DNA from: Planctomycetota bacterium
Lineage (GTDB): Bacteria; Planctomycetota; Phycisphaerae; UBA1845; UTPLA1
Reading direction: 5' to 3'
Assembly: GCA_027295245.1 (NCBI GenBank)
Contig: JAPULF010000548.1
Location: 1 to 5,965 of the forward strand
DNA length: 5,965 nt
Part shown: positions 1 through 5,305 of the stretch, piece by piece
How the letters are laid out: every line of letters starts with the position of its first letter
Position numbering within the stretch: position 1 is the first letter of the stretch
The notes under the pieces: model-generated
Database searches by the model: none
What the model saw: the letters and a program-made list of their open reading frames with translations, nothing else
What the model was told of the DNA's origin: nothing
Program-made: the position numbers and the translations under genes

Positions 1-1098
1 CTTGAGGCCGAATCCCTCCTCCAGAAACGCGATCACGGGTTGCAGCATCGACAGACTGCTCGTGATCGCGGCCAGAAACAGCATGAAGAAGAAGAGGAAC
101 CCGAATGCCCGCCCGGCGGGCATGGCCGCGAACACATTGGGTAGAGCGTTGAATCCGAGGCCGAAGGTGCCGTAAGTGCCCGCCGCAACGCCGAGGAAAA
201 TGAAGGCCGCCGGCAGGGTGATGAGGCCGCCGAGACAGACCTCGAAGAACTCGTTCATCGACCCGGCCGTAAGGCCGCTGAGAACCACGTCGTCGTTCTT
301 CCGCATATAGCTCGAGTAGTTGATGATGATTCCGAAGCCGACGGACATGCTGAAAAAGATCTGGCCGGCGGCGGCGAGCCAGGTCTTGGGGTTGGTCAAG
401 GCGGCGAAGTCCGGGTTCCACATAAAGCCGAGCCCGCCGAGGACCGACCGATCGGGCTGCTCAGGGTCGGGCGTGCCAAGCGTCAGAACGCGGATCAGCA
501 CACAGATCGCGCAGATCACCATCAGGGGCATTGCGAATTTACAGAATGTTTCGATGCCCTTGCTGACACCGCGATAGATCAGGCAAAAATTGACTACAAT
601 GGTTACAATGAGGAACAACAGCAACGGCTGTCCGCCGTCGGCAAACAGGGCACCGTGTTCATCCGCCCCAGTGAAGTTATCAAAGAATCCCGAATAGGAT
701 TCCGCGCCGCCGGAAAGGCTCGTGAGTTCGCCCGTGAGATAATAGTAGGCGTACCCCAGGCACCAGGCCTCGACGACGACATAGTACATGTAGATGACGA
801 GCGGGATCAGCAGGGCAAATGACCCGAAGTATTTCGAGATCGGGTTTCGCCAGATCACGCTGAAGACGCCTGGCGCGGAGTTGAATCCCCGAATGCCGCC
901 GTAACGGCCCATGGTCCATTCGGCCCAACCCAGCGGTATCCCGATCACGAGCAGCGAAACGAAGTACGGGATCATGAATGCGCCGCCGCCGTTTTGGGCG
1001 GCCTGTCCCGGAAAACGCAGGAAATTTCCCAGGCCCACGGCGGAACCGGCGACCGCGAGGATCACGCCGATGCGAGAGCCCCATTGTTCTCGTGCCAC
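1..1098 (-). CDS. Sodium:solute symporter, NSS/SNF (LeuT-like) family, 3' end outside window
   Basis: Secondary transporter of the neurotransmitter:sodium symporter family in the inner membrane, expected to import an amino acid or similar small solute with Na+. The frame is open from 1098 to the window edge, giving 366 residues with no stop. Residues 18-40 carry the family's TM1 signature ([13 protein letters not shown], then NGGGAF), which holds Na+ and substrate ligands in LeuT. Residues 248-264 ([12 protein letters not shown] then NYSSY) match unwound TM6. Residues 344-361 ([12 protein letters not shown] then FLEE) match TM8. Hydrophobic segments lie around 40-58, 95-120, 158-175, 188-205, 285-305 and 333-346. 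The start is GTG: an in-frame TAG lies two codons upstream and AGGA sits 7 bases before it. It follows the last shell gene by 102 bases, so it may be cotranscribed or may have its own promoter. Substrate is unknown; a link to the BMC pathway is only positional. Confidence 0.9.
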   Translation of the reverse strand, partial: MAREQWGSRIGVILAVAGSAVGLGNFLRFPGQAAQNGGGAFMIPYFVSLLVIGIPLGWAEWTMGRYGGIRGFNSAPGVFSVIWRNPISKYFGSFALLIPLVIYMYYVVVEAWCLGYAYYYLTGELTSLSGGAESYSGFFDNFTGADEHGALFADGGQPLLLFLIVTIVVNFCLIYRGVSKGIETFCKFAMPLMVICAICVLIRVLTLGTPDPEQPDRSVLGGLGFMWNPDFAALTNPKTWLAAAGQIFFSMSVGFGIIINYSSYMRKNDDVVLSGLTAGSMNEFFEVCLGGLITLPAAFIFLGVAAGTYGTFGLGFNALPNVFAAMPAGRAFGFLFFFMLFLAAITSSLSMLQPVIAFLEEGFGLK

Positions 1099-1105
1099 TA
1101 GCTAA

Positions 1106-1109
1106 TCCT
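1106..1109 (-). promoter_or_regulatory. Ribosome binding site for the GTG-started symporter
   Basis: On the minus strand AAGGA precedes the GTG at 1098, with 7 bases between AGGA and the start. Because an in-frame TAG sits just upstream of the GTG and no ATG lies between, this site fixes the start of the transporter gene. Confidence 0.65.
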
Positions 1110-1131
1110 TGATTTCGGCGAACGTGTCCGG

Positions 1132-1150
1132 CGATCGACGACGTCGATCG
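1132..1150. repeat. Perfect 8-bp inverted repeat in the spacer before the symporter
   Basis: CGATCGAC, a 3-base spacer, then GTCGATCG. It lies 34 bases upstream of the symporter start, between the last BMC-P gene and the transporter. It could be a dyad operator or an RNA hairpin. No T-tract follows on the minus strand, so it is not a typical intrinsic terminator. The repeated GATC/CGATCG composition means chance symmetry is possible in this GC-rich DNA. Confidence 0.45.
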
Positions 1151-1171
1151 ATTGGACCGTAACGTCCGGCG

Positions 1172-1195
1172 CGGAAGTTTGCAAGCGTACTTCCG
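1172..1195 (-). repeat. 7-bp inverted repeat just after the third BMC-P stop
   Basis: CGGAAGT and ACTTCCG are separated by 10 bases and start 5 bases past the TAG stop of the pentamer gene at 1201. The position is that of a 3'-end hairpin, but on the minus strand the following bases are GC-rich (CGCCGGACG) with no T-tract. It may be a transcript-end stabilising or Rho-assisted structure rather than an intrinsic terminator. Confidence 0.4.
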
Positions 1196-1200
1196 ATGGG

Positions 1201-1482
1201 CTATTTGCCGTGCTGCGACTGGGCGATCTCGTCGATGATTCCCACGATTACCGACCGCACCGGCCCGATCGGGTCGTTCAACACCTGTCTGGCGCCGGTG
1301 CCCTCGTCGAGCACGAGGACGCGCTGCCCGACGCCGGCCCCGACCGAATCGACCGCGATCAGGTACTTGCCGGTGGTCGCTCCGTCGGGGTTCGTACGAT
1401 CCACGATCAACAGCTTCCGTCCGTCGTAGAACGGATGGTTAATGGTCGAATGAATCGTACCGCCGACGATGCCGATGATCAT
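1201..1482 (-). CDS. BMC-P shell pentamer (EutN/CcmL family), third copy
   Basis: Small shell protein of 93 residues, the usual EutN/CcmL length. Such proteins assemble as pentamers capping the vertices of the icosahedral microcompartment. It opens with MIIGIVGGTIHST and has the family's core pattern: a first strand and turn (residues 1-12), LLIVDR (24-29), a DSVGAGVGQRVLV segment (45-57) with the glycine-rich loop, GTGAR (61-65) and a closing VIVGIIDEI (79-87). The ATG is preceded by AGGGAG at good spacing. Its first four bases overlap the stop of the upstream BMC-P (ATGA at 1482-1479), which implies translational coupling. It is one of three BMC-P paralogues here and keeps the canonical VGAG loop. 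The family call is firm; its exact place in the shell is not known. Confidence 0.92.
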   Translation of the reverse strand: MIIGIVGGTIHSTINHPFYDGRKLLIVDRTNPDGATTGKYLIAVDSVGAGVGQRVLVLDEGTGARQVLNDPIGPVRSVIVGIIDEIAQSQHGK

Positions 1483-1760
1483 TCGTCGCTCCCTGACAAG
1501 TGAACGGCGTCGACAATGCCGATGATCGAATGATCCACGGGCACGAACGACGGATCCAACGCCATGGCGGCCTCGCGTCCGCCCTCGTAGTACACCAACT
1601 CGTCCGGCCCGGCCATTCGGGTTGCGTCGCAGCACACAAGCGGCGAGCCGGATTCCTCTTGTTTCTTGTCGAGCGGTTGCACGATCAGCAACGGTACGCC
1701 GGCAAGGCCATCGTAGATGACACACGGCACGACGGTTCCGATGACCCGCCCGAGCAACAT
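1479..1760 (-). CDS. BMC-P shell pentamer (EutN/CcmL family), divergent second copy
   Basis: A 93-residue EutN/CcmL-family vertex protein starting MLLGRVIGTVVP, a near match to the start of the first BMC-P. PLLIVQPLD (23-31) and the closing SIIGIVDAVH (78-87) fit the family fold. The central loop differs from its two paralogues: instead of VGAGxGxxVL it has TRMAGPDELVYYEGGREAA (47-65), and it carries a Cys-Cys pair (43-44) in the preceding strand. The ATG overlaps the stop of the preceding BMC-T gene in a TGATG arrangement, and GGAG lies 8 bases upstream. Its own stop overlaps the next gene (ATGA). The divergence suggests a distinct role, for example a different vertex environment or partner, rather than simple redundancy; that is inference. 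Confidence 0.9.
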   Translation of the reverse strand: MLLGRVIGTVVPCVIYDGLAGVPLLIVQPLDKKQEESGSPLVCCDATRMAGPDELVYYEGGREAAMALDPSFVPVDHSIIGIVDAVHLSGSDE

Positions 1761-2341
1761 CAGTCGGACTCCGCAAATCGCGTCGATCGACGCAGGGCGG
1801 TGCGGACGTCTCCGTCCACGCGTGGGATGATGGCGGTGCAAATCGTTCGGCCTTCTCTGCGGGCGGCATCCAGTCCGATCTGGATTGCGGCTTCGATGTC
1901 CGCCAACAGGCCGCCAAAGTAGGCAAGTCCCTTGCCGCCCAGCCCGTCGCCGAGTCGGATCTGCACCATCTCCACATTTGCACCCTTGACGCCCGCGTCA
2001 GCCGCGGCGATTGTCGCGGCCAACGTCGAGGTCTCGATGATTCCGACCGTCTCACCCTGCCAGCTTCCGACACGCCCTTCCAGGGCGCTGTAGACGTCTT
2101 CGGCCACGTCGGGCAGCAGCACGCGGTCGACGACCGTCTCCGCGCCGACTTGCAATCCGGTTATGTAGGACTCCTCCACGCTCGCCACGTCGCCGGCAAA
2201 CAACACCGCGAACTTGCCGGGCTGGAGAGAACCTACGCGGATCAATTGCACGGGGGCCTTCTTGGTGAGTGCGTCCGTCGCGCGTGTGCCGGCGGCGATG
2301 CCGGCATACTCGATCAGTCCGATGGCAGGGTACTTCTTCAC
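1760..2341 (-). CDS. BMC-T shell trimer, two tandem BMC domains
   Basis: A 193-residue shell protein with two BMC (PF00936-type) domains. Domain 1 covers about residues 4-90 (AIGLIEYAGIAAGTRATDAL; GDVASVEESY) and domain 2 about 98-175 (TVGIIETSTLAATIAAADA; GLLADIEAAI). Trimers of such proteins form pseudohexameric facet tiles. The likely pore loops are GSLQPGK (37-43) and GDGLGGKG (131-138). The only Cys is near residue 168, so there is no sign of the pore Fe-S cluster known from PduT. It resembles the single-layer BMC-T of the Haliangium ochraceum shell. The start is uncertain: GTG at 2341 begins 8 bases after the dehydrogenase stop and leads straight into KKYPAIGLIE. An upstream ATG at 2383 would add 14 residues and overlap the dehydrogenase by 34 bases, but has no visible ribosome binding site. 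The stop overlaps the next start (TGATG). Confidence 0.9.
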   Translation of the reverse strand: MKKYPAIGLIEYAGIAAGTRATDALTKKAPVQLIRVGSLQPGKFAVLFAGDVASVEESYITGLQVGAETVVDRVLLPDVAEDVYSALEGRVGSWQGETVGIIETSTLAATIAAADAGVKGANVEMVQIRLGDGLGGKGLAYFGGLLADIEAAIQIGLDAARREGRTICTAIIPRVDGDVRTALRRSTRFAESD

Positions 2342-2349
2342 TAGGCGTC

Positions 2350-3807
2350 TCACACGATTCGGAAGTGGTCCACCAATACGCATCGGCGCTGGCGGGAGAA
2401 CGTCCGCGGTTCTGTCATTCCCTCGCCCGTCGGACTGGCGATCGAGAAGGACGAGTAGCCTTCGCCTCCCTCGGCCAATCCGGCTGCAATGGGACCGTTC
2501 TTCACGAAGATACTGCAGTTGATTTCGCGGGCCATTCGGCTGAGGTTACCGAGATGGAGCGAGTGCATGGCCGCCGAATGGCCGAAGCCGTGCTCGGCGG
2601 CAACGGCCAGGTCGATGGCTTCGTTTGCGCTGCGAACCCGTGCAACCGGAAACACCGGCATCAACTGTTCCGTCCAAATCAACGGGTGGTCCACGTCCAC
2701 GTCCAGTACTGCAAGGCGCAGGGTGTCGGGTACGCGCATGCCGATTTGTTCGAGAATCACGTTTGCGTTCTTGCCGATCCACTTGCGATTGATGACACCG
2801 GGTTTTCGCGGGCCGCGCGTCTCTTCGAAGATGACTTTTTCGACGGCCCGAGCCTGCGGGGCGGTGAGCACGACCGCCCCACCGCGCTGCATGGCCGCAA
2901 ACAACCGGTCGGCCACGGACTCGACGACGAACGCCTCCTTTTCATCGGTACAAATGACGTTGTTGTCGAAGGATGCACCCTTGACGATGTCGCGGCCGGC
3001 CTTTTCGATGTCGGCGGTCTCGTCGACGACCACGGGCGGATTGCCGGGACCCGCACAGATGGCGCGTTTGCCGCTGGCCATCGCCGCTTTGACGACGCCG
3101 GGCCCGCCGGTCACTACGATGATGCGAATACCCTTGTGCCCCATCAACTGTTGGGCGCTCTCGATCGTCGGCTCGGCCATCGCGGTGATCACATTCGGCG
3201 GTCCGCCGGCACGCATGATGGCCTCGTTGATGAGCCCGACATTGCGACAAGAAACGCGCTTGGCGTTGGGGTGTACGTTGAAGACTACGGTGTTGCCGGC
3301 CGCGACCATTCCGATGGTATTGCAGATGATCGTGGAGGTTGGGTTGGTGGTGGGCGTGATGGCCGCGATGACGCCGAACGGGGCCCACTCGGTCAGCATC
3401 AGGCCGTGGTCGCCCGAGACGGCGCGCGGCTCGAGGACTTCCGTTCCCGGTGTGGCCCGCGTGACCAGGCGATTCTTGACGATCTTGTCCTCGACGCGGC
3501 CGAGCCCGGTCTCCTCGTGGGCGTCGCGTGCCAGGGAAATGGCATTGGCGAACATGGACTCGCGGATCGCCTCGATGATTCGTCGCCGATGATCCAGGCC
3601 GATCTTGGAGAATTCGCCGAATGCCGAGCCGGCGGCAGCGACGCATTCATCGATCGACGTGAACACGCCGGCGGGCAACGTTCCCCCTCGGGCGGCGGAT
3701 TCGGCTTGACGGGCCCGCAACGGCGATTGGGCGTCGGCGCCGGGGCGCATTTGCTCGAGTACGCGTTGGGCGATTGCATCGACGGTGTTGTCACTGAGTC
3801 GGTTCAT
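2350..3807 (-). CDS. CoA-acylating aldehyde dehydrogenase, PduP/EutE family, with encapsulation-type N-terminus
   Basis: Oxidises an aldehyde to acyl-CoA with NAD+ and CoA inside the microcompartment; next to deoC the expected substrate is acetaldehyde. The 485 residues match PduP-type length. Key motifs: TPTTNPTSTIICNTIG (151-166) of the cofactor site; TGGPGVVKAAMASGKRA (233-249) and GPGNPPVVVDETADI (253-267); catalytic Cys286 in GASFDNNVICTDEKE; and the C-terminal RRCVLVDHFRIV. Residues about 5-20 (SDNTVDAIAQRVLEQM) predict a short amphipathic helix, followed by a low-complexity Ala/Arg/Gly/Pro linker to about 45. This is the layout of known encapsulation peptides. The start at ATG 3807 is chosen because it begins that helix; the frame extends further upstream but without family-like sequence. 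No clear ribosome binding site is seen before it. It lies just downstream of a terminator-like hairpin (3849-3871). Confidence 0.95.
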   Translation of the reverse strand: MNRLSDNTVDAIAQRVLEQMRPGADAQSPLRARQAESAARGGTLPAGVFTSIDECVAAAGSAFGEFSKIGLDHRRRIIEAIRESMFANAISLARDAHEETGLGRVEDKIVKNRLVTRATPGTEVLEPRAVSGDHGLMLTEWAPFGVIAAITPTTNPTSTIICNTIGMVAAGNTVVFNVHPNAKRVSCRNVGLINEAIMRAGGPPNVITAMAEPTIESAQQLMGHKGIRIIVVTGGPGVVKAAMASGKRAICAGPGNPPVVVDETADIEKAGRDIVKGASFDNNVICTDEKEAFVVESVADRLFAAMQRGGAVVLTAPQARAVEKVIFEETRGPRKPGVINRKWIGKNANVILEQIGMRVPDTLRLAVLDVDVDHPLIWTEQLMPVFPVARVRSANEAIDLAVAAEHGFGHSAAMHSLHLGNLSRMAREINCSIFVKNGPIAAGLAEGGEGYSSFSIASPTGEGMTEPRTFSRQRRCVLVDHFRIV

Positions 3808-3848
3808 CGGTCTGCGGAGTATTTCTCGATTCTTGGAACTCGCGCCGG

Positions 3849-3871
3849 AAAAACGCGGGACGAATCCCGCG
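3849..3871 (-). terminator. Terminator-like hairpin inside the BMC operon
   Basis: On the minus strand CGCGGGA and TCCCGCG form a perfect 7-bp stem around a TTCG loop, followed at once by TTTTT. It begins 9 bases past the TAG stop of the first BMC-P gene and ends 41 bases before the dehydrogenase start. A GC-rich stem, a stable tetraloop and a T-tract are the marks of an intrinsic terminator. As downstream BMC genes depend on read-through unless an unseen promoter exists, it is more likely a partial terminator that lowers expression of the distal genes. Confidence 0.75.
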
Positions 3872-3880
3872 GCCAAGCTA

Positions 3881-4168
3881 CTACTTCTTGTACTTGGTTT
3901 GGCCGCCGACCTCCCACTGGTCGACGATTGCCATGACCACTGCGTCCACCGGTCGTTTGTCGGTCGCGACGGTTTGGCGGGCACTGCTTCCGCTGGCGTA
4001 CAGCACCATCTCTCCCGCGCCGGCGCCTACGGCATCGGCCGCCACCACGGTTGCACCGGACGGCTTGCCGTCCACGTCGACGGCGCGCAACAGGAGAAGC
4101 TTGAGCCCCTCGAGGCTCTGTTCCTTCCGCGTTGCTACCACGGTTCCGACAACCTCGGCAAGTAGCAT
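3881..4168 (-). CDS. BMC-P shell pentamer (EutN/CcmL family), first copy
   Basis: A 95-residue vertex protein of the EutN/CcmL family and the most canonical of the three here. It begins [21 protein letters not shown], followed by KLLLLRAVD (23-31), then [21 protein letters not shown] (44-64) with the conserved glycine loop, and [11 protein letters not shown] (73-83) as the final strand. A short Lys/Tyr-rich tail ends the protein. The ATG at 4168 has GAGG 6 bases upstream. It lies 122 bases after the BMC-H gene and is followed by a terminator-like hairpin, which would place it in the highly expressed proximal half of the operon. The family call is firm; which vertices it fills is unknown. Confidence 0.94.
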   Translation of the reverse strand: MLLAEVVGTVVATRKEQSLEGLKLLLLRAVDVDGKPSGATVVAADAVGAGAGEMVLYASGSSARQTVATDKRPVDAVVMAIVDQWEVGGQTKYKK

Positions 4169-4248
4169 TGCATTCCTCTTTCAAGGCCGCGCGCTACCGA
4201 GCCCGCCACATGACGGCACACTCAATACGCCCGGGCTGGTGGGCAACG

Positions 4249-4288
4249 AAAACGGATCCGTGCCGGCGGGCCGACCCCGAATGCACGG
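4249..4288 (-). terminator. Possible weak terminator or attenuator after the BMC-H gene
   Basis: Two bases past the BMC-H stop, minus-strand CCGTGC pairs with GCACGG (6 bp). Inside lies a second 4-bp stem (CGGG/CCCG) with a 5-base loop, separated from the outer stem by a 3x3 internal loop. A TTTT run follows 5 bases after the stem. The stem is imperfect and the T-run is short and displaced, so this is a weaker case than the hairpin at 3849-3871. It could also serve as a 3' stabilising structure for the abundant BMC-H message. Confidence 0.35.
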
Positions 4289-4290
4289 TG

Positions 4291-4590
4291 TCAGCGGCTC
4301 TTCTTGCCGGACTCGGCCCGGCCGAGCGGCAACACGCTGTCGACGTTGGAATGCGGCCTCGCGATCACGTGTACCGAAACGACCTCGCCGACACGGGCCG
4401 CGGCGGTTTGTCCGGCATCGCATGCGGCCTTGACCGCCGCGACATCGCCGCGCACGACGGAGGTTACGTATCCGCCACCGATTTTTTCGTAATGAACCAA
4501 ATCGACCTTGGCGGCCTTGACCATGGCGTCGGATGCCTCCACCATCGCCGCGAAACCGCGCGTTTCTATCATTCCCAATGCGTCCGTCAT
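4291..4590 (-). CDS. BMC-H major shell hexamer
   Basis: A 99-residue single BMC-domain protein, expected to form the hexamers that tile most of the shell facets. It begins [19 protein letters not shown], the typical first strand and helix. It has the edge lysine in DAMVKAAKV (Lys25), which mediates hexamer-hexamer contacts in this family, the pore loop KIGGGY (36-41), [13 protein letters not shown] (48-60) and the conserved Arg-Pro-His (78-80) near the end of the fold. A 19-residue tail rich in charged residues follows, with Val-Leu-Pro-Leu in its middle. The ATG has the strongest ribosome binding site in the window (AGGAGG, 6 bases upstream), as expected for the most abundant shell protein. 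It follows the permuted BMC-T by 47 bases. Confidence 0.96.
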   Translation of the reverse strand: MTDALGMIETRGFAAMVEASDAMVKAAKVDLVHYEKIGGGYVTSVVRGDVAAVKAACDAGQTAAARVGEVVSVHVIARPHSNVDSVLPLGRAESGKKSR

Positions 4591-4596
4591 TTACAG

Positions 4597-4602
4597 CCTC
4601 CT
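4597..4602 (-). promoter_or_regulatory. Strong ribosome binding site for BMC-H
   Basis: AGGAGG on the minus strand, 6 bases before the ATG at 4590. It is the best Shine-Dalgarno match in the window and contrasts with the dehydrogenase gene, which has none that is clear. A short G-rich/C-rich dyad (GGGG, CTG, CCCC) lies about 10 bases upstream and might modulate access; that part is speculative. Confidence 0.7.
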
Positions 4603-4637
4603 CTGATTCGGGGGGCAGCCCCACCCGTTTGGTTTCG

Positions 4638-5270
4638 TTATCGATCCGGCTTTTTTTCGACTCGGCCGGTCACCGCGTTGATGGCGGCCTCGGCAGCTCG
4701 GTAGCCCACGTCAATGTCCTTTTCGTCACCACCGAGATAGACTCGGCCGAAACTCCCAAAGGTTCGCACTTCCAGGACATTGATCGCGGCCGCCTTCTCG
4801 GCCTCGTTTGCGGCGAGCGCCGCGTAGGCCGCCGGCTCCAGTTCCAACACGTAAAGCGTTTGTCCGGGGAGTATCATGTTGCCGTGCCGCATACGGTTGA
4901 TCAATTGCGTCTGAAACGAGTCGAGATTCCGAACGACCTGGCTGGATGAGACGCGCGGCTTACGTCGATCGTCCTCTGTTGTCTCCAGGGCCTCCAGAAT
5001 CGCGCGACCGGCGGCACGGACTTCGGCCTGCGATTCGGAATGGATTTCGAGCATTCCGTACAATCGCTCGACGATCTGCATGCCGGGCGTCACGCGCGTG
5101 TTCTTCAGCGCGATATCCGTAATGCGGTTGATTTCGATGCCGGGCGATATTTCGACGAACAGCGACGCCATCTTCGCGACGGGGAGAAAACCCTGGGCCA
5201 CGGTAGCGATGAACGCCGTGAACTGAGGCTGCAACTGATCTAGAAAGACATAGGACCGCAAGTCAATCAT
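4638..5270 (-). CDS. Permuted tandem BMC-domain shell trimer (gated, stacking BMC-T type)
   Basis: A 210-residue shell protein with two divergent BMC-like halves, about residues 1-98 and 105-205. The start ([16 protein letters not shown]), the [18 protein letters not shown] stretch (39-56), VERLYGMLE (67-75), the Arg-His-Gly/Leu-Pro-Gly region (128-136), [17 protein letters not shown] (145-161) and [11 protein letters not shown] (171-181) recall the circularly permuted BMC-T proteins of the CsoS1D/Haliangium type. Those form face-to-face stacked trimers with a large gated pore. Glu68-Arg69 is a plausible counterpart of the CsoS1D gating Glu-Arg pair. In such shells this protein could pass larger metabolites such as sugar phosphates or cofactors. 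The ATG at 5270 has GAGG 8 bases upstream and lies 35 bases after deoC. BLAST-level annotation may call it hypothetical; the BMC-T assignment rests on pattern recognition, without alignment. Confidence 0.83.
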   Translation of the reverse strand: MIDLRSYVFLDQLQPQFTAFIATVAQGFLPVAKMASLFVEISPGIEINRITDIALKNTRVTPGMQIVERLYGMLEIHSESQAEVRAAGRAILEALETTEDDRRKPRVSSSQVVRNLDSFQTQLINRMRHGNMILPGQTLYVLELEPAAYAALAANEAEKAAAINVLEVRTFGSFGRVYLGGDEKDIDVGYRAAEAAINAVTGRVEKKPDR

Positions 5271-5305
5271 TCAACAACCTCGCATACGCATCACGAAACG
5301 GACGA

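Noticed and set aside
680..1084. Minus-strand 134-codon frame starting at an ATG
   Set aside because: It is a frame-shifted reading of the symporter gene. The true frame starts at GTG 1098 and shows LeuT-family motifs throughout.
1140..1186. Promoter for the symporter
   Set aside because: TTGCAA with TACGGT 17 bases downstream on the minus strand matches only half of the -10 consensus, and promoter rules in this unknown lineage may differ.
1201..2073. Minus-strand open frame of 290 codons as one protein
   Set aside because: Only its last 93 codons form a real protein (third BMC-P). The upstream part is an out-of-frame reading through the BMC-T and second BMC-P genes.
2489..3592. Plus-strand open frame of 367 codons
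   Set aside because: Also antisense to the dehydrogenase. It is low in recognisable motifs, while the minus-strand frame carries complete PduP-family motifs.
2942..3646. Minus-strand 234-codon frame inside the dehydrogenase
   Set aside because: It is very rich in Arg and His with no domain pattern, and is out of frame with the well-supported dehydrogenase.
3808..3848. Promoter for the dehydrogenase after the hairpin
   Set aside because: An AATACT hexamer resembles a -10 element, but no -35-like hexamer lies at suitable spacing, so it is not supported.
2269..3936. Long plus-strand open frame of 555 codons
   Set aside because: It lies antisense to the aldehyde dehydrogenase, BMC-T and hairpin region, has a composition rich in Arg, Asp, Gly and His with no recognisable domain, and is the usual by-product of GC-rich coding DNA read on the opposite strand.
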